Below are positions 57,081-64,000 of a stretch of DNA of 64,000 bases, one piece after another. The notes beneath the pieces are model-generated. The model did not search any database. It saw only the letters and a list, made by a program, of their open reading frames with translations, and was not told where the DNA came from. The translations under genes and the position numbers were made by a program. Position 1 is the stretch's first letter. Every line of letters starts with the position of its first letter. The stretch is from Pseudomonadota bacterium (GTDB taxonomy: Bacteria; Pseudomonadota; Gammaproteobacteria; Burkholderiales; Burkholderiaceae_C), in the NCBI GenBank assembly GCA_029780695.1, contig JAKOYD010000035.1:62001-126000 (forward strand). Reading direction: 5' to 3'.

Positions 57081-57688
57081 GCGTGGCCCTGCGCGCGCTG
57101 GCCAACCGCTGGCGGCGGCGGCTGTGGCATGCGCTGTTCTTTCGCATGCTGTTTGGCGAACGCGCGGCGGACGGCGCCGCGCTGCCCGGCACGCGCATCT
57201 CGCCCACCACCTGCATCGAGCACGAAGCCGGCCTGGCGCTGGGCGACGACGTGTTCATCGGCCACTTCAACTACATCGAAGCGAGCGCGGGCGTCACCAT
57301 CGGCCGCGGCACGCAGATCACCAACTGCGTCAGCATCGTCAGCCACAGCACGCACCGCGCGGTGCGCGTGGCGGCCGGGCTGTCGGGCGCGGCGCTGGAG
57401 GCGGCCGTGATCCGCGCGCCCATCGCCATCGGCGAGCGCTGCTTCATCGGCCCGCACAGCACCGTAGAAGCCGGCACCACCCTGGGCCACGACACCCTGG
57501 TGGCCGCGCACAGCCGCGTGCGCGGGCAGTTCCCCGACTTCGCCGTGCTGGCCGGCAGCCCGGCGCGCGTGGTGGGCGACGTGCGCGAGGGGGATGCGCG
57601 GTGGCTGGAAAGGATGCGTCAGGGCGGGGAGAGGGATTTTTTGAACGCAAAGGGCGCAGAGGGTTCGCAAAAGGCGCAGAAACTTTGA
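57077..57688 (+). CDS. Hexapeptide-repeat acyltransferase with repeat-derived tail
   Basis: 203 residues. Left-handed beta-helix repeats: GLALGDDVFIGHFNYIEASA, GVTIGRGTQITNCVSIVSHS, IAIGERCFIGPHSTVEAGTT and the closing VLAGSPARVVGDV, as in sugar O- or N-acetyltransferases. Probably decorates the polysaccharide unit. The natural end is near ..GDARWLERM; the final RDFLNAKGAEGSQKAQKL comes from a dispersed repeat (family E, 57640-57690) read in frame. Confidence 0.85.
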   Translation: MSVALRALANRWRRRLWHALFFRMLFGERAADGAALPGTRISPTTCIEHEAGLALGDDVFIGHFNYIEASAGVTIGRGTQITNCVSIVSHSTHRAVRVAAGLSGAALEAAVIRAPIAIGERCFIGPHSTVEAGTTLGHDTLVAAHSRVRGQFPDFAVLAGSPARVVGDVREGDARWLERMRQGGERDFLNAKGAEGSQKAQKL

Positions 57689-57802
57689 TGAAAAATGTCT
57701 TTGGCGCTTTCTGTACAAGCGTTGGCAGCTATTTTTTTTGAAGCAATGAATTCTTTTCTGCGACTTTTGCATGACCTTCGCGCCCTTTGCGTTCAAAGGA
57801 TT
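57640..57802. repeat. Inverted repeat pair (family E) enclosing a family A copy
   Basis: GATTTTTTGAACGCAAAGGG CGCAGAGGGTTCGCAAAAGG CGCAGAAAC faces GACTTTTGCATGACCTTCGC GCCCTTTGCGTTCAAAGGAT. Arms of about 50 bases, with a minus-strand family A copy at 57694-57740 (AATAGCTGCCAACGCTTGTA) in the loop. It lies at the end of the acyltransferase gene and just before the glycosyltransferase start. Confidence 0.85.
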
Positions 57803-57813
57803 TTTCAGCCGAC

Positions 57814-58893
57814 ATGACCCAAGCCCCCCATCTGGTTCTGCTGGGCGATGCCATCAGCGTGCACGTGCAGCGCTGGGTGGCCGAGATGCGCGCGCGCGGC
57901 TGGCGCATGTCGCTCGTCACGGCGCGGCCGCAGGCCATCGACGGCATCGAGCAGGTGACACTGCCGCCGGTGCGCCGCTCGACCGACTGGCTGTTTCGCG
58001 TGGGGGCCGCGCGGCGCGCGCTGGCGCGGCTGCAACCCGACCTGGTGCACGCGCACTACGTTACGTCGTACGGTTATCTGGCGGCGCGCGCGCATCGCGG
58101 GACCCGTTGCCCGCTGGTGATGACCGCCTGGGGCAGCGACCTGCTGCTGACGCCGCGCGAAAGCGCGCTCAAGCGCCGGCTGACGGCGTGGACGCTGCGC
58201 CAGGCCGACGTGGTGACCGGCGATTCGGCCGACCTGCTGGCCGCCGCGACCGCGCTGGCGCCCGGCGTGCGCACCGAGCTGATCCACTGGGGCGTGGACC
58301 GCGCGCGCTTTGCCCCGGCGCCCTGGGCCGACAAGCCGGGTTTTGACGCCGTCAGCCTGCGCAGCTGGGAGCCCAATTACGAGATCGGCACCCTCCTGGA
58401 CGCCTTCGCGCAGGTGCGCACCGCCCATCCGCAGGCGCGGCTGCACTTGCTGGGCGGCGGATCGCAGGAAGCCGCGCTGCGGGCGCAGATCAAACGGCTG
58501 GCGCTGGCCGACGCGGTGCAGGTGCATGGCCGGCTGGACGACGCGGGCATGGCCGCAGTGTTGGCGCGCGGCAAGCTGTCCGTCAGCGTGCCGCGCAGCG
58601 ACGCCACGTCGGTGTCGGTGCTGGAAAGCATGGCCTGCGGCCTGGCCGTGATCGCCAGCGACCTGCCGGCCAACCGAGACTGGCTGGACGCGCGGCTGCT
58701 GGTGCCCGCGGGCGATGCGGCGGCGCTGGCGCGCGTGTGGGGCGGCCTGATCGACGACGACGCGCAGGCCCGCGAGGCCGGCGCGCGCAATGCCGAGCGC
58801 ATCGCGCAGCAGGGCGACCGGCGCGTGCAGATGGATGCGGTGGATGCGATGTATCGGCGCTTGCTGGATGAACACACGTGCGGGGCGCGATGA
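57814..58893 (+). CDS. Glycosyltransferase family 4
   Basis: 359 residues, GT-B fold. N-terminal HLVLLGDAISVHVQRWVAEM, LVHAHYVTSYGYLAARAHRG and MTAWGSDLLLT; C-terminal RLHLLGGGSQEAALRAQI and the donor-binding E-x7-E region SVLESMACGLAVIASDLPAN. Transfers a sugar from an NDP donor in polysaccharide assembly; specificity unknown. Start at MTQAPHLVLLG. Confidence 0.88.
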   Translation: MTQAPHLVLLGDAISVHVQRWVAEMRARGWRMSLVTARPQAIDGIEQVTLPPVRRSTDWLFRVGAARRALARLQPDLVHAHYVTSYGYLAARAHRGTRCPLVMTAWGSDLLLTPRESALKRRLTAWTLRQADVVTGDSADLLAAATALAPGVRTELIHWGVDRARFAPAPWADKPGFDAVSLRSWEPNYEIGTLLDAFAQVRTAHPQARLHLLGGGSQEAALRAQIKRLALADAVQVHGRLDDAGMAAVLARGKLSVSVPRSDATSVSVLESMACGLAVIASDLPANRDWLDARLLVPAGDAAALARVWGGLIDDDAQAREAGARNAERIAQQGDRRVQMDAVDAMYRRLLDEHTCGAR

Positions 58894-58902
58894 TGCGTCG
58901 CC

Positions 58903-59042
58903 GTGCCCTCAACCCAACCCTCTCTCGCTTGCGCGAGAGGATGCCCGGCGCGGCGCGGCGTGCCGGGTGTGCGCAGGGTGAACCGTTCGCCGCATGGACT
59001 CCCTCGCCCCTCTGGGGAGAGGGCAGGGGTGAGGGGCTGCGG
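58903..59042. repeat. Pair of REP-like family C elements
   Basis: CCCTCAACCCAACCCTCTCT CGC...GCGAGAGGATG and, inverted, CCTCTGGGGAGAGGGCAGGG GTGAGGGGC. It fills the gap before the next glycosyltransferase gene, ending just before its GTG start. Confidence 0.8.
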
Positions 59043-59044
59043 CC

Positions 59045-60115
59045 GTGAATTCGCCCACACGCCCGGCACAAGGCGCGCCCCATTTCGCGCCGACCGACGA
59101 CACTTCGCCACTCGTCAGCGTCATCGCCCCCTGCCGCAACGAGCGCGCCGCCATCGACGCCTTTTGCGACAGCGCGCTGACCCAGCAGCTGCCGCCTGGC
59201 TGGCAGCTGGAAGTGCTGGTGGCCGATGGCCGCAGCGACGACGGCACGCGCGAACGGCTGGCCGAGCGCGCCGCGCAGGATGCGCGCCTGAGACTGATCG
59301 ACAACCCGGGCCGCATCGTGTCCACCGGCCTGAACGCCGCGCTGGCCCAGGCGCGCGGCGCCGTCATCGTGCGCTTCGACATTCACACCGAATTCGCGCC
59401 CGACTACATCGCACAAAGCCTGGCCGCGCTGGCGCGCACCGGCGCCGACAACGTGGGCGGCCCCTGGGTGGCGCGCGGGCAGGGCGCCATGGGGCGCGCG
59501 GTGGCGGCGGCGTTTCAGAGCCGCTGGGTGGTGGGCGGCGCGCGCTCGCGCGACCGGGCGTACGAAGGGCCGGTGGACACCGTCTACCTGGGCTGCTGGC
59601 CGCGCGCCACGTTCGATCGCTTTGGCGGCTTCGACGAACAGCTGGTCCGCAACCAGGACGACGAACACAACCTGCGCCTGCGCCTGGCCGGCGCGCGGCT
59701 GTGGCAAAGCGCGCGCATCCGCTCGCTCTACCAGCCGCGCGGCAGCGTGCGCCAGCTGTTCAACCAGCAGATGCAATACGGCTACTGGCGGCCGTTTGTG
59801 ATGCGCAAGCACCGGCAGCCCGGATCGCTGCGCCAGCTGGTGCCGGCGCTGTTCGTGGCCGCGCTGGCCGGCGGCACGCTGATCGCCCCTTGGTGGCCGT
59901 GGCCGCTGGCGCTGCTGCTGGCCGCCTATGCCGCGTACGTGGCCGGCGCATCGCTGGCGGCGGCGCGGCAGGCGGGCGATGCGGGCACGCTGGCGCGCCT
60001 GCCGGGGGTCATCGCCGCCTATCATCTGGGCTATGGCGTGGGCACCTGGCGCGGCCTGCTGGACGTGCTGCTGCGGCGCAACGCGGGGCAGCGCTGGAGC
60101 CGCCTGACGCGCTAA
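59045..60115 (+). CDS. Glycosyltransferase family 2 with C-terminal membrane segment
   Basis: 356 residues from GTG 59045. The GT-A domain has VSVIAPCRNERAAIDAFCDS, VADGRSDDGTRERL, RFDIHTEFAPDYI (DxD-like) and NQDDEHNLRLRL (acid base region). Hydrophobic segments at about 278-310 (VPALFVAALAGGTLIAPWWP). Resembles succinoglycan/ExoA-type transferases. The start is set by a REP element ending directly upstream; no SD is visible. Confidence 0.85.
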   Translation: MNSPTRPAQGAPHFAPTDDTSPLVSVIAPCRNERAAIDAFCDSALTQQLPPGWQLEVLVADGRSDDGTRERLAERAAQDARLRLIDNPGRIVSTGLNAALAQARGAVIVRFDIHTEFAPDYIAQSLAALARTGADNVGGPWVARGQGAMGRAVAAAFQSRWVVGGARSRDRAYEGPVDTVYLGCWPRATFDRFGGFDEQLVRNQDDEHNLRLRLAGARLWQSARIRSLYQPRGSVRQLFNQQMQYGYWRPFVMRKHRQPGSLRQLVPALFVAALAGGTLIAPWWPWPLALLLAAYAAYVAGASLAAARQAGDAGTLARLPGVIAAYHLGYGVGTWRGLLDVLLRRNAGQRWSRLTR

Positions 60116-60167
60116 CAAAATGATAGCTGTTCACGCGCTATTGGCAAGCGCTGGAGGCTGATTTGGC
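60116..60167 (+). repeat. Family A repeat covering the next start codon
   Basis: CAAAATGATAGCTGTTCACG, CGCTATTGGCAAGCGCTGGA, GGCTGATTTGGC. Well preserved; the TTG at 60163 lies in its tail. Confidence 0.9.
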
Positions 60168-61326
60168 TTTGAAAAACGAATCCTTCATCCCCTTCGCCCG
60201 CCCCGACATTACCGACGCCGAGATCGACGCCGTGGCGCGTGCCATGCGCTCGGGCTGGGTCACCACGGGGCCGGAGACGAAGGCGTTCGAGCAGGAATTT
60301 GCGGCGTACCTGGGCGGCGGCCTGCACGCCATCGCCGTCAACTCGGCCACCGCCGGCCTGCACCTGGCGCTGGAGGCCATCGGCATCGGCCCCGGCGACG
60401 AGGTGATCGCGCCGACGCTGACCTTCACCGCCACGGTGGAGGTGGCGCGCTACCTGGGCGCGGACGCGCGGCTGGTGGACGTGGACCCGGTCACGCTCAA
60501 CATCGACCCCGCCGCCATCGAGGCCGCCATCACGCCCCGGACGAAGGCCATCCTGCCGGTGCATTACGGCGGTCTGGCGTGCGACATGGCGGCGATCTTC
60601 GACATCGCGCGCCGCCACGGACTGCAGGTGGTGGAGGACGCGGCGCACGCGCTGCCCACTACCCTAAACGGAGCGCTCATCGGCCAACTGGCCAGCGCTG
60701 CCGCGGTCTTCAGCTTTTACGCCAACAAGACCATGACCACCGGCGAGGGCGGCATGGTGGTGACGCGCGACGCCGCGCTGGCCGCGCGCATGCGGGTGAT
60801 GCGCCTGCACGGCATCAGCCGCGACGCGTTCGACCGCTTCAGCAGCCGCACGCCCGCGTGGTATTACGAAATCGTCGCGCCCGGCTTCAAATACAACATG
60901 ACCGACATGGCCGGCGCGCTGGGCCGCGTGCAGCTGGCGCGGCTGCCCGCCTTTGTGCAGCGGCGCCAGCAACTGGCGGCGCGCTATCTGCACGAACTGC
61001 GCGATTTGCCGCTGCTGCTGCCCGCCGACGCGCCGGCGGGCGATGCGCACGCGTGGCACCTGTTCGTGCTGCGCCTGTCCGACGCCGCGACCGTGACGCG
61101 CAACGAAGTGATCCAGGCGCTGAGCGACGCCGGCATCGGCACCAGCGTGCATTACGTGCCGCTGCACCGGCAGCCTTACTGGCGCGATCGCTATGGGCTG
61201 ACGCCCGAGCAGTTTCCGGTGGCCGAAGCCGCGTACCAGCGCATGTTCAGCATCCCGCTGTTCACCGCCATGAGCGACGACGAGCAGTCGCGCGTCATCG
61301 CCGCGCTGCGGGCCTGCGTGCGATGA
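60163..61326 (+). CDS. DegT/DnrJ/EryC1/StrS sugar aminotransferase
   Basis: 387 residues. SFIPFARPDITDAEIDAVAR AMRSGWVTTGP at the N-terminus, NSATAGLHLALEAIGIGPGD EVI, VEDAAHALPTTLNG and FSFYANKTMTTGEGGMVVT with the PLP Lys. Aminates a 4-keto-6-deoxy nucleotide sugar, as PglE/PseC do. The first start in frame is TTG 60163, contributed by the family A repeat; the real initiation could be TTG 60169. With the dehydratase at 62171 and the phosphoglycosyl transferase it forms a pathway for a 4-amino-4,6-dideoxy sugar. Confidence 0.92.
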   Translation: MALKNESFIPFARPDITDAEIDAVARAMRSGWVTTGPETKAFEQEFAAYLGGGLHAIAVNSATAGLHLALEAIGIGPGDEVIAPTLTFTATVEVARYLGADARLVDVDPVTLNIDPAAIEAAITPRTKAILPVHYGGLACDMAAIFDIARRHGLQVVEDAAHALPTTLNGALIGQLASAAAVFSFYANKTMTTGEGGMVVTRDAALAARMRVMRLHGISRDAFDRFSSRTPAWYYEIVAPGFKYNMTDMAGALGRVQLARLPAFVQRRQQLAARYLHELRDLPLLLPADAPAGDAHAWHLFVLRLSDAATVTRNEVIQALSDAGIGTSVHYVPLHRQPYWRDRYGLTPEQFPVAEAAYQRMFSIPLFTAMSDDEQSRVIAALRACVR

Positions 61327-61343
61327 GCGTGCGGTGGTTGCCA

Positions 61344-61394
61344 GCCAAATCGGGCGCCAGCGCTTGCCTGATCAGCGCAGGCAGCTATCAAAAG
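61344..61394 (-). repeat. Family A repeat
   Basis: On the minus strand CTTTTGATAGCTGCCTGCGC, TGATCAGGCAAGCGCTGGCG, CCCGATTTGGC. Good copy, ending 17 bases before the following gene. Confidence 0.9.
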
Positions 61395-61411
61395 ATGAGA
61401 AAGCGCGGCGC

Positions 61412-62020
61412 GTGAACACCCGCAGCGCTGCCGCCAAGCGCGCCATGGACCTGGCGCTGACGCTGGCCGCGCTGCCGCTGGCGCTGCCGGTGATGGCGGC
61501 CATCGCGCTGTGGGTGCGGTGGGATTCGCCCGGCCCTGCGCTGTTCAGGCAGCAGCGCGTGGGGCGCGGCGGGGCGCTGTTTCGCATCCACAAGTTCCGC
61601 ACCATGCACCTGCACGACGGCGCCGGGCCGCAGATCACGGCCGGCAGCGATGCGCGCATCACCCGCGCCGGCCGCTGGCTGCGCCGCGCCAAGCTGGACG
61701 AGCTGCCGCAGCTGATCGACGTGCTGCGCGGCGACATGAGCCTGGTCGGCCCGCGGCCCGAGGTGCCGCGCTACATGGCGCTGTATGCCGACGACGTGCG
61801 CCGCCAGATCCTCAGCGTGCGACCCGGCATCACCGACCGCGCGGCAATCGAGTTCCGCGACGAAGAGCGCCTGCTGGCCGCCAGCGCGGACCCGGAGCGC
61901 ACCTATGTCGAGCAGGTCATGCCCGTCAAGCAGCGCTATTACCTGGACTACGTGGCGCGCCGCAGCGTGGGGGGCGATGTGCGCATCCTGCTGGACACGT
62001 TGCGGGCGCTGCTGAAATGA
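61412..62020 (+). CDS. Monotopic phosphoglycosyl transferase (PglC-like)
   Basis: 202 residues from GTG 61412. One re-entrant N-terminal helix (KRAMDLALTLAALPLALPVM), then WDSPGPALFRQQRVGRGGAL FRIHKFRTM, KLDELPQLIDVLRGDMSLVG PRPEVP with the catalytic Asp-Glu. Small-form bacterial sugar transferase, which loads the first sugar phosphate onto undecaprenyl phosphate. A longer frame from 61334 would translate a family A repeat and is rejected. Confidence 0.9.
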   Translation: MNTRSAAAKRAMDLALTLAALPLALPVMAAIALWVRWDSPGPALFRQQRVGRGGALFRIHKFRTMHLHDGAGPQITAGSDARITRAGRWLRRAKLDELPQLIDVLRGDMSLVGPRPEVPRYMALYADDVRRQILSVRPGITDRAAIEFRDEERLLAASADPERTYVEQVMPVKQRYYLDYVARRSVGGDVRILLDTLRALLK

Positions 62021-62087
62021 ATCGCGGGCAGGCCGCTGGGCTGGCCAGCGCGCAGACCCGCCGCGCCACACGGTTCATCCAACGCAT

Positions 62088-62132
62088 AATCACACGCCTG
62101 CGCTTGCCCATCCAGCGCGGACAGCTATGAAC
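62088..62132 (-). repeat. Family A repeat
   Basis: On the minus strand GTTCATAGCTGTCCGCGCTG, GATGGGCAAGCGCAGGCGTG. Between the phosphoglycosyl transferase and dehydratase genes. Confidence 0.8.
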
Positions 62133-62170
62133 ACTGTAGCAACTTCAACCTCGACCCACAGGAATCCGCC

Positions 62171-64000
62171 ATGCTGAGCGGGTGGGGGAAAGGCCTGCGC
62201 AGCAAGAGCTGGCTGCCCGATCTGGTGCTGATCGTGCTGGCGTGGTGGGCCGCGTTCTGGCTGCGCTTCAACCTGACGGTGCCACAGCCGTACCGCGACC
62301 AGGCGCTGCAGACCACGCCGCTGGCGCTGCTGTGCATGGCCGTGGGCCTGCTGCTGGCGCGCGTGCCGCGCCAGTCGTGGCGCTACGTGGGCCTGGCCGA
62401 CCTGCGCCAGCTGGCGGGCGGCGTGGCGCTGGGCGCGCTGCTGACCACGGCGGTGGTGATGGGCTCGCGCCCGCAGGGGTTTCCGCGCTCGGTGTTTCTC
62501 ATCAGCGGCGTGCTGGCCCTGCTGGCGCTGGCCGGCGCGCGCGCCACCTGGCGCACGCTGGCCGAATACACGCAGGCCCAGGCGCGGCCGGCGGCGGCGC
62601 TGCAGCCCTTGCTCATCGTCGGCACCATCGACGAGGCCGACCAGGCGCTGCGCACGCTCAAGGGCGTGGAGGGCTGGCAGGTGGTCGGCATCGCGTCGCC
62701 GCGCGCGCAGGACGCGGGGCGCACGGTGCAGGGCGTGCGCGTGCTGGGCGGGGTGGAAGCGCTCGACCAGCTGGCGCGCGCGCAGCAGGCCGGCACCGTG
62801 CTGCTGGCCAGCGCGCCGGGCGATCTGGCGCGGCGCGACGTGCTGATGCGCTGGTCGGGCAGCGGGCTGAACCTGCTGACGCTGCCCACCGCCGACGAAC
62901 TGCTGCGCCCCGGCGCGGCCACCCGGCTGCGCCAGGTGCGGCTGGAAGACCTGCTGGGCCGCACACCGGTGCAGCTGGACGCGCGCGGCCTGGCCGCGCT
63001 GTTCAGCGGCCAGACGGTGCTGGTGACGGGCGCGGGCGGCTCCATCGGGTCGGAGCTGTGCCGCCAGGTGGCGCGGCTGGGCGTGGCGCGGCTGGTCTGC
63101 GTCGATGTGTCGGAATACGCCACCTACCGGCTGGAGCAGGAACTGCGCCAGGCCTTCCCCGCCATGGAAGGCGTGTACTACACCGCCAACGTGCGCGAGC
63201 CGGATCGCCTGCGCGCCATCGCCCTGGCGCACCTGCCCGGCGTGGTGCTGCACGCCGCGGCCTACAAGCATGTGCCGCTGATGGAGACCCACAACGAGAT
63301 CGAGGCGCTGCGCACCAACGTGCTGGGCACGCTGCACGCCGCGCGCGTGGCGGGCGAGGTGGGCGCGGCGCGCTTCGTGCTGGTGTCGACCGACAAGGCC
63401 GTCAACCCCACCAACGTGATGGGCGCCACCAAGCGGCTGGCCGAGCAGGTGGTGCAGGCGGTAGCGCGCGAGTTCGAGGGCACGCAGTACGTGTCGGTGC
63501 GCTTCGGCAACGTGCTGGGCTCCAGCGGATCGGTGGTGCCGCTGTTCACCACGCAGATCGAACTGGGCGGCCCGGTGACGGTGACGCACCCCGAGATCGT
63601 GCGCTACTTCATGACCATTCCCGAGGCCGCGCAACTGGTGCTGCAGGCGGGGTTGATGGGTCGCTCGGGCCAGATCTTCGTGCTGGACATGGGCGAGCCG
63701 GTGAAGATTGTCGAACTGGCGCGCCTGCTGATCCGCCTGTCGGGCAAGACCGAGGCCGAGGTGCCCATCGCCTTCACTGGCCTGCGGCCCGGCGAAAAGC
63801 TGTACGAGGAACTGCTGGCCGACGACGAGACCACCGAGCCCACGCCGCACCCCAAGCTGCGCGTGGCGCGCGTGTCGCCGCCGGCGGACGACGTGGCGGC
63901 CGCCGTGCTGGCGTGGCTGGCGCAGGCCGGCGCGGCGCCCGGCCCGGCGGACCTGCGCGGCTGGCTGCACCAGCGCGTGCCCGAATACCAGGCGCAGCCG
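62171..64000 (+). CDS. Nucleotide-sugar 4,6-dehydratase, CapD/WbpM/PglF type (cut by window end)
   Basis: At least 610 residues, open to the window edge. N-terminal membrane part (SWLPDLVLIVLAWWAAFWLR; helices to about 120), a CoA-binding-like domain (about 130-270), then a Rossmann SDR domain: VLVTGAGGSIGSELCRQVAR, HAAAYKHVPLMETHNEIEAL, STDKAVNPTNVMGATKR and RPGEKLYEELL. Converts UDP-GlcNAc-type donors to the 4-keto-6-deoxy sugar used by the aminotransferase upstream. Start at MLSGWGKGLRSK. Only the last few residues are probably missing. Confidence 0.93.
   Translation, partial: MLSGWGKGLRSKSWLPDLVLIVLAWWAAFWLRFNLTVPQPYRDQALQTTPLALLCMAVGLLLARVPRQSWRYVGLADLRQLAGGVALGALLTTAVVMGSRPQGFPRSVFLISGVLALLALAGARATWRTLAEYTQAQARPAAALQPLLIVGTIDEADQALRTLKGVEGWQVVGIASPRAQDAGRTVQGVRVLGGVEALDQLARAQQAGTVLLASAPGDLARRDVLMRWSGSGLNLLTLPTADELLRPGAATRLRQVRLEDLLGRTPVQLDARGLAALFSGQTVLVTGAGGSIGSELCRQVARLGVARLVCVDVSEYATYRLEQELRQAFPAMEGVYYTANVREPDRLRAIALAHLPGVVLHAAAYKHVPLMETHNEIEALRTNVLGTLHAARVAGEVGAARFVLVSTDKAVNPTNVMGATKRLAEQVVQAVAREFEGTQYVSVRFGNVLGSSGSVVPLFTTQIELGGPVTVTHPEIVRYFMTIPEAAQLVLQAGLMGRSGQIFVLDMGEPVKIVELARLLIRLSGKTEAEVPIAFTGLRPGEKLYEELLADDETTEPTPHPKLRVARVSPPADDVAAAVLAWLAQAGAAPGPADLRGWLHQRVPEYQAQP

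Overview
The window is a high-GC (roughly 65-70% by eye) stretch of a bacterial chromosome. Its gene content and order fit a Betaproteobacterium of the Burkholderiales, most likely Comamonadaceae. Supporting features are the tpiA-secG-tRNA-Leu-nuoA..N-DUF2818-NUDIX-DUF1178 order, the fnr/hemN pair, zapA with a downstream 6S RNA, and dense interspersed repeats of a kind I associate with that family. This is an inference from synteny and style; there is no rRNA to confirm it.

Layout. 1-3534 (minus): 5' part of a Mrp-type Na+/H+ antiporter operon (fused mrpA/B, mrpC, start of mrpD). 3792-6101: response regulator and sensor kinase, both with damaged 3' ends. 6105-7620: a conspicuously AT-richer mini-island of small genes, probably phage-derived. 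7740-9755: two decayed 5' fragments of an HtrA-like protease gene flanking an orphan TRAP-type solute-binding protein gene. 9833-16894: small secreted protein, aminotransferase, rpsO, pnp, quinone oxidoreductase, tpiA, secG. 17024-32939: tRNA-Leu(GAG), the complete 14-gene NADH dehydrogenase I operon and three conserved follower genes. 32981-36972: fnr divergent from hemN with an FNR-type site between them, then two TauE/SafE-type membrane proteins. 37119-38154: 6S RNA, zapA and a small coiled-coil gene. 38238-53370: a cobalamin riboswitch followed by a long collinear cobalamin uptake and late-step assembly cluster (btuB, two BtuF-like proteins, btuC, btuD, cobU, cobO, cbiB, cobD, cobQ, cobT, cobS, cobC), with ogt and bioB embedded in it. 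53431-55603: alkB-like gene and lysS. 55812-64000: surface polysaccharide genes (flippase, acetyltransferase, two glycosyltransferases, PLP aminotransferase, sugar-phosphate transferase, and a nucleotide-sugar dehydratase cut by the window end).

How it works together. The cobalamin cluster lacks corrin-ring genes here. It carries import, adenosylation, side-chain amidation, aminopropanol attachment and lower-ligand assembly, so it looks like a salvage and late-assembly module controlled by the riboswitch. The fnr-hemN pair is wired for oxygen-responsive haem synthesis. The polysaccharide block contains a dehydratase, aminotransferase and phosphoglycosyl transferase, the set needed to make and load a 4-amino-4,6-dideoxy sugar on a lipid carrier.

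The most unusual property is the repeat load. At least three families of short, mostly hairpin-forming repeats are scattered through the window: family A, about 50 bp, about 15 copies, core TAGCTG..GCGCTT..AAGCGCT; family B, CCCCTGAGTCGC..GGGGGACAACGC; and REP-like family C, CCCTCACCCCAACCCTCTCCC. Many copies lie inside reading frames, adding in-frame linkers (cobU, cobQ, cobD, lysS, btuF) or tails (response regulator), or supplying start-codon neighbourhoods. The nuo operon is free of recognisable copies. I found no CRISPR array, intact transposase, integrase or defence system, and no clearly new multi-gene system. The best leads are the in-frame repeats and the AT-rich mini-island.
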